Assembly: GCA_023416855.1 (NCBI GenBank)
Contig: JAEZGU010000160.1
Span: 1-25,195 of the forward strand
DNA: 25,195 nucleotides
Direction of reading: 5' to 3'
DNA from: Bacillota bacterium
Lineage (GTDB): Bacteria > Bacillota > Clostridia > Tissierellales > Sedimentibacteraceae
Each line of letters begins with the position of its first letter. Within the stretch, counting starts at the first letter, position 1. Both the position numbers and the translations under genes were made by a program. The notes under the pieces are model-generated. The model was not told the origin of the DNA, did not search any database, and saw nothing but the letters and a program-made list of their open reading frames with translations. Of this stretch, positions 23,508 to 25,195 are shown piece after piece.

Positions 23508-23750
23508 TTAAAGCTTTTTATAAACTATTATTGCAATTAAAATACCTAATATTCCAGCTACAGTCAAATTGGCATCAAATCCAAAGGTTACTGAAAATAT
23601 GCTTAAATCTAAAGTAGCAGGACCAAACCCAATTGATTCTCCATAATTTAAAACAGGGAAGTACTTTGAAAATGCCTTGCCAAGAATTGTTCCTATTATT
23701 ACCGAAGTTAATAGAAGCAAAACTAAATAAATAGAATTCCCTCTTCTCAT
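23508..23750 (-). CDS. DUF4321 small membrane protein
   Basis: An 80-residue protein with two hydrophobic helices (~7–27 and ~60–77) joined by a segment containing FSKYFPVLNYGESIGFGPATLDLSIFSVTFGF, the DUF4321 pattern seen upstream of maf/mre genes in Clostridia. No function is known. It starts two bases after the transporter's stop region (stop at 23752–23754) with GAGAGG seven bases ahead, and lies ten bases before maf, so it is certainly cotranscribed. A role in envelope growth is suggested only by neighbours. Confidence 0.85.
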   Translation of the reverse strand: MRRGNSIYLVLLLLTSVIIGTILGKAFSKYFPVLNYGESIGFGPATLDLSIFSVTFGFDANLTVAGILGILIAIIVYKKL

Positions 23751-23751
23751 A

Positions 23752-24270
23752 TTATACCTCTCTTCTTAGTTTTAATAATGTTCTATTTAAGTTTTCGGTT
23801 ACAAAAATAGATGTATACCCTACAAAACAACCTGTAAAAATGCTCACGAAAGATAATATTGGCAGATAATAATACAAGTTTGCAGATTCAAATAGTATTG
23901 CAGCTACAGTTACCTGAGAAGCATTATGTGTCATTGCTCCTAAAACACTAATACCAATTAAACTAAATTTTTTAAAATGTTTGTAACTAAAACTCATAAC
24001 AATTGTGCTCATTATTCCACTTACAATACTATAAATGAATGTAATAGGATTTGTTGCTACAAGCATCAATAATATACATCTAATTATTACTACTAATAAA
24101 GCATCTTTAAATCCAAAAACAATTATTATTGACATTGTAACAATATTAGATAATCCTAACTTTGCACCCGGTGCAACATAAGGCAAGGGTATCATACCTT
24201 CTATAATACTTAAAATTAATGCCCCTGCTGTTAATAGTGATAAAAATATATATCTTTGTAGTTTATTCAT
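23752..24270 (-). CDS. Gx transporter family protein (Hpre_diP_synt_I, PF07456)
   Basis: A 172-residue polytopic membrane protein with about five helices. The opening ALILSIIEGMIPLPYVAPGAKLGLSNIVTM is the family hallmark, and GAMTHNASQVTVA in the second half is also typical. Databases often call it 'heptaprenyl diphosphate synthase component I', but an integral membrane protein of this kind resembles a small-molecule (ECF S-component-like) transporter; the substrate is unknown. It is commonly paired with a NusG domain II protein, as here (19 bases upstream). Confidence 0.85.
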   Translation of the reverse strand: MNKLQRYIFLSLLTAGALILSIIEGMIPLPYVAPGAKLGLSNIVTMSIIIVFGFKDALLVVIIRCILLMLVATNPITFIYSIVSGIMSTIVMSFSYKHFKKFSLIGISVLGAMTHNASQVTVAAILFESANLYYYLPILSFVSIFTGCFVGYTSIFVTENLNRTLLKLRREV

Positions 24271-24289
24271 TGTCTTTTCTTCCTGTCAT

Positions 24290-24688
24290 TTATTGTGCAA
24301 TAATGTCCACTTCATCAGGGGTTTCATTATTGCCCTTTATTTGCACCATAAACCTATTTGGTAAACATACGATTACTTCTCCACCATTCTGTATTTTCCC
24401 TTGATTTAGACAGACTTTATCAGGGCATGTGGCTTCATGAATCCAGATTTTACCGTCATCAATATGAACAGTGTTATAACCTGTTCCTGCTTCATTATCT
24501 ACAGTGAATTCTGTTTCATAATTTTCAGTTAATGTATATGTTCCAACTAATTCATTATTTGAATATATATAGGCTATCTTTTCTGTGGCTTCTGCCATAT
24601 TAAAGCCCCCATAAACTATAATCAATAAATTAGCGATGATTATTGCTGCAATCAATGCAATGTCATATTTGTTAATTTTTTTTCTCAT
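24290..24688 (-). CDS. NusG domain II-containing secreted/membrane-anchored protein
   Basis: A 132-residue protein: N-terminal transmembrane anchor (~10–28, IALIAAIIIANLLIIVYGG) followed by an extracytoplasmic NusG_II domain (PF07009). A CPDKVC cysteine pair (in HEATCPDKVCLNQGKIQ) and a closing VCLPNRFMVQIKG segment are typical. Despite the name, it is not a transcription factor. Families of this type are often beside FMN-binding/ApbE or Gx transporter genes, suggesting an extracytoplasmic redox or flavin role (inference). AAGGA is six bases before the ATG. First gene of the ten-gene operon leading to mreBCD. Confidence 0.85.
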   Translation of the reverse strand: MRKKINKYDIALIAAIIIANLLIIVYGGFNMAEATEKIAYIYSNNELVGTYTLTENYETEFTVDNEAGTGYNTVHIDDGKIWIHEATCPDKVCLNQGKIQNGGEVIVCLPNRFMVQIKGNNETPDEVDIIAQ

Positions 24689-24718
24689 AACTATCCTTTT
24701 TCCTATAATAGATTATTT

Positions 24719-24747
24719 ATTTTATCATCTATTCAACTATATTTCAA
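24719..24747 (-). promoter_or_regulatory. Promoter of the NusG_II–maf–mre operon
   Basis: On the minus strand TTGAAA (24747–24742), 17 bases, TAAAAT (24724–24719), about 30 bases before the ATG. A second TATAAT with an upstream TG lies some 40 bases further upstream but lacks a well-spaced -35. Confidence 0.5.
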
Positions 24748-24824
24748 GAATGTATATATCTATTATACATGTTTTTCATCAAAGTTCTCCAATTATTTTA
24801 ATAGATAAATATTAATTTAACATT

Positions 24825-24852
24825 AAAAAAGAATCCCTTGTGAGATTCTTTT
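24825..24852 (-). terminator. Terminator of the DUF4241-type gene
   Basis: AAAAGAATC/GATTCTTTT stem (24827–24835 with 24844–24852), eight-base loop, then T's on the minus strand (to 24825). It lies ten bases past the stop of the gene at the window edge. Confidence 0.7.
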
Positions 24853-24861
24853 ATACAATTA

Positions 24862-25195
24862 CTATTTTTCTATCACCATAAAGTCTGTAACCAGCCTTGC
24901 TAACTTATTGTTTTTATCAAAGCCATAATATGTAGGAAATGTTCCCTCATTCCAACCAGTTGCAAAAACAATAATATTACTTCCATTATTTTTATCTATT
25001 AAAATATCTGCACAGGAATATTCATTGTTTCTCACTGCATCTTTAATTGATTTTTCATAAAGATCTAACTCCACATCATCCATTACGTCTAAAATTTCCA
25101 TTACACTTTCATCCATAAAAGAACCAAGTCCATTTTCAACTTCATAGCCCATAAATTCATCATGTGAAAAGCCCTTTGACGATTCCCCCTTAAGC
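24862..25195 (-). CDS. DUF4241-like protein, 3' part (runs off the window)
   Basis: The reading frame is open, without a stop, from the window edge to 24862; the codon phase begins at 25194. The ATG at 25152 is therefore probably internal, and the real start lies outside. About 110 C-terminal residues are visible. GYEVENGLGSFMDESV (compare GxxVDxGTGxFMD), then ADILIDKNNGSNIIVFATGWNEGTFPTYYGFDKNNKLARLVTDFMVI, matches the C-terminal half of DUF4241 proteins as I recall them. Their function is unknown. It has its own terminator and is separate from the downstream operon. Confidence 0.6.
   Translation of the reverse strand, partial: LKGESSKGFSHDEFMGYEVENGLGSFMDESVMEILDVMDDVELDLYEKSIKDAVRNNEYSCADILIDKNNGSNIIVFATGWNEGTFPTYYGFDKNNKLARLVTDFMVIEK

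Noticed and set aside
1..25195. CRISPR array, insertion sequence, prophage or rRNA
   Set aside because: No regularly spaced repeats, transposase, integrase, phage structural genes or rRNA-like sequence were seen; apart from the palindromes the window looks like core chromosome.

Overview
The window is AT-rich (roughly 30% G+C by eye) chromosomal DNA from a low-GC, Gram-positive anaerobe of the Clostridia/Tissierellia type. Evidence is the clostridial Rnf gene order (C-D-G-E-A-B), strong AGGAGG ribosome binding sites, a sensory-type [FeFe]-hydrogenase gene, and an mreBCD–minD–spoIVFA–spoIVFB block as in endospore-forming Firmicutes. I cannot name the genus. Almost all genes are on the minus strand; the exceptions are a CofE-like gene, a tRNA-Leu and a possible 32-codon peptide.

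Layout. (1) 1–1874: an aromatic-acid-exporter-type membrane protein (minus) and a CofE-like glutamyl ligase (plus), ending at a bidirectional terminator. (2) 1879–4056: a two-gene NAD-salvage operon, nicotinamidase then nicotinate phosphoribosyltransferase, with a consensus promoter. (3) 4087–9148: a complete six-gene rnf operon (ferredoxin:NAD+ oxidoreductase, ion-pumping), with its own extended -10 promoter and a terminator built from a long degenerate palindrome. (4) 9232–13927: a seven-gene operon, PhzF – DRTGG – HATPase – sensory-type [FeFe]-hydrogenase – DRTGG – PHP – HATPase, reading toward rnf. (5) 13982–14414: divergent tRNA-Leu(GAG) with promoter and terminator, a possible small membrane peptide, and a promoter–terminator pair on the opposite strand that could make a short RNA. 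(6) 14415–24747: the cell-shape/sporulation block. Ten tightly packed genes run NusG_II – Gx transporter – DUF4321 – maf – radC – mreB – mreC – mreD – a giant PBP2 – MinD-like, then a terminator, then SpoIVFA-like and SpoIVFB-like genes. (7) 24827–25195: the 3' part of a DUF4241-type gene that runs off the window.

How it fits together. Rnf couples reduced ferredoxin to NAD+ and a membrane ion gradient. The pnc genes replenish NAD. The hydrogenase-like protein keeps the ligands of the H-cluster [4Fe-4S] but has lost the proton-relay cysteine, so it is more likely a hydrogen or redox sensor than a bulk catalyst. It is embedded between two DRTGG and two kinase-like ATPase modules immediately upstream of rnf, which suggests a regulatory cassette for electron flow. 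Several starts were moved from the longest reading frame to an internal ATG with a better ribosome binding site; these are stated in the entries. All promoters and terminators are read by eye from consensus and are not experimentally supported.
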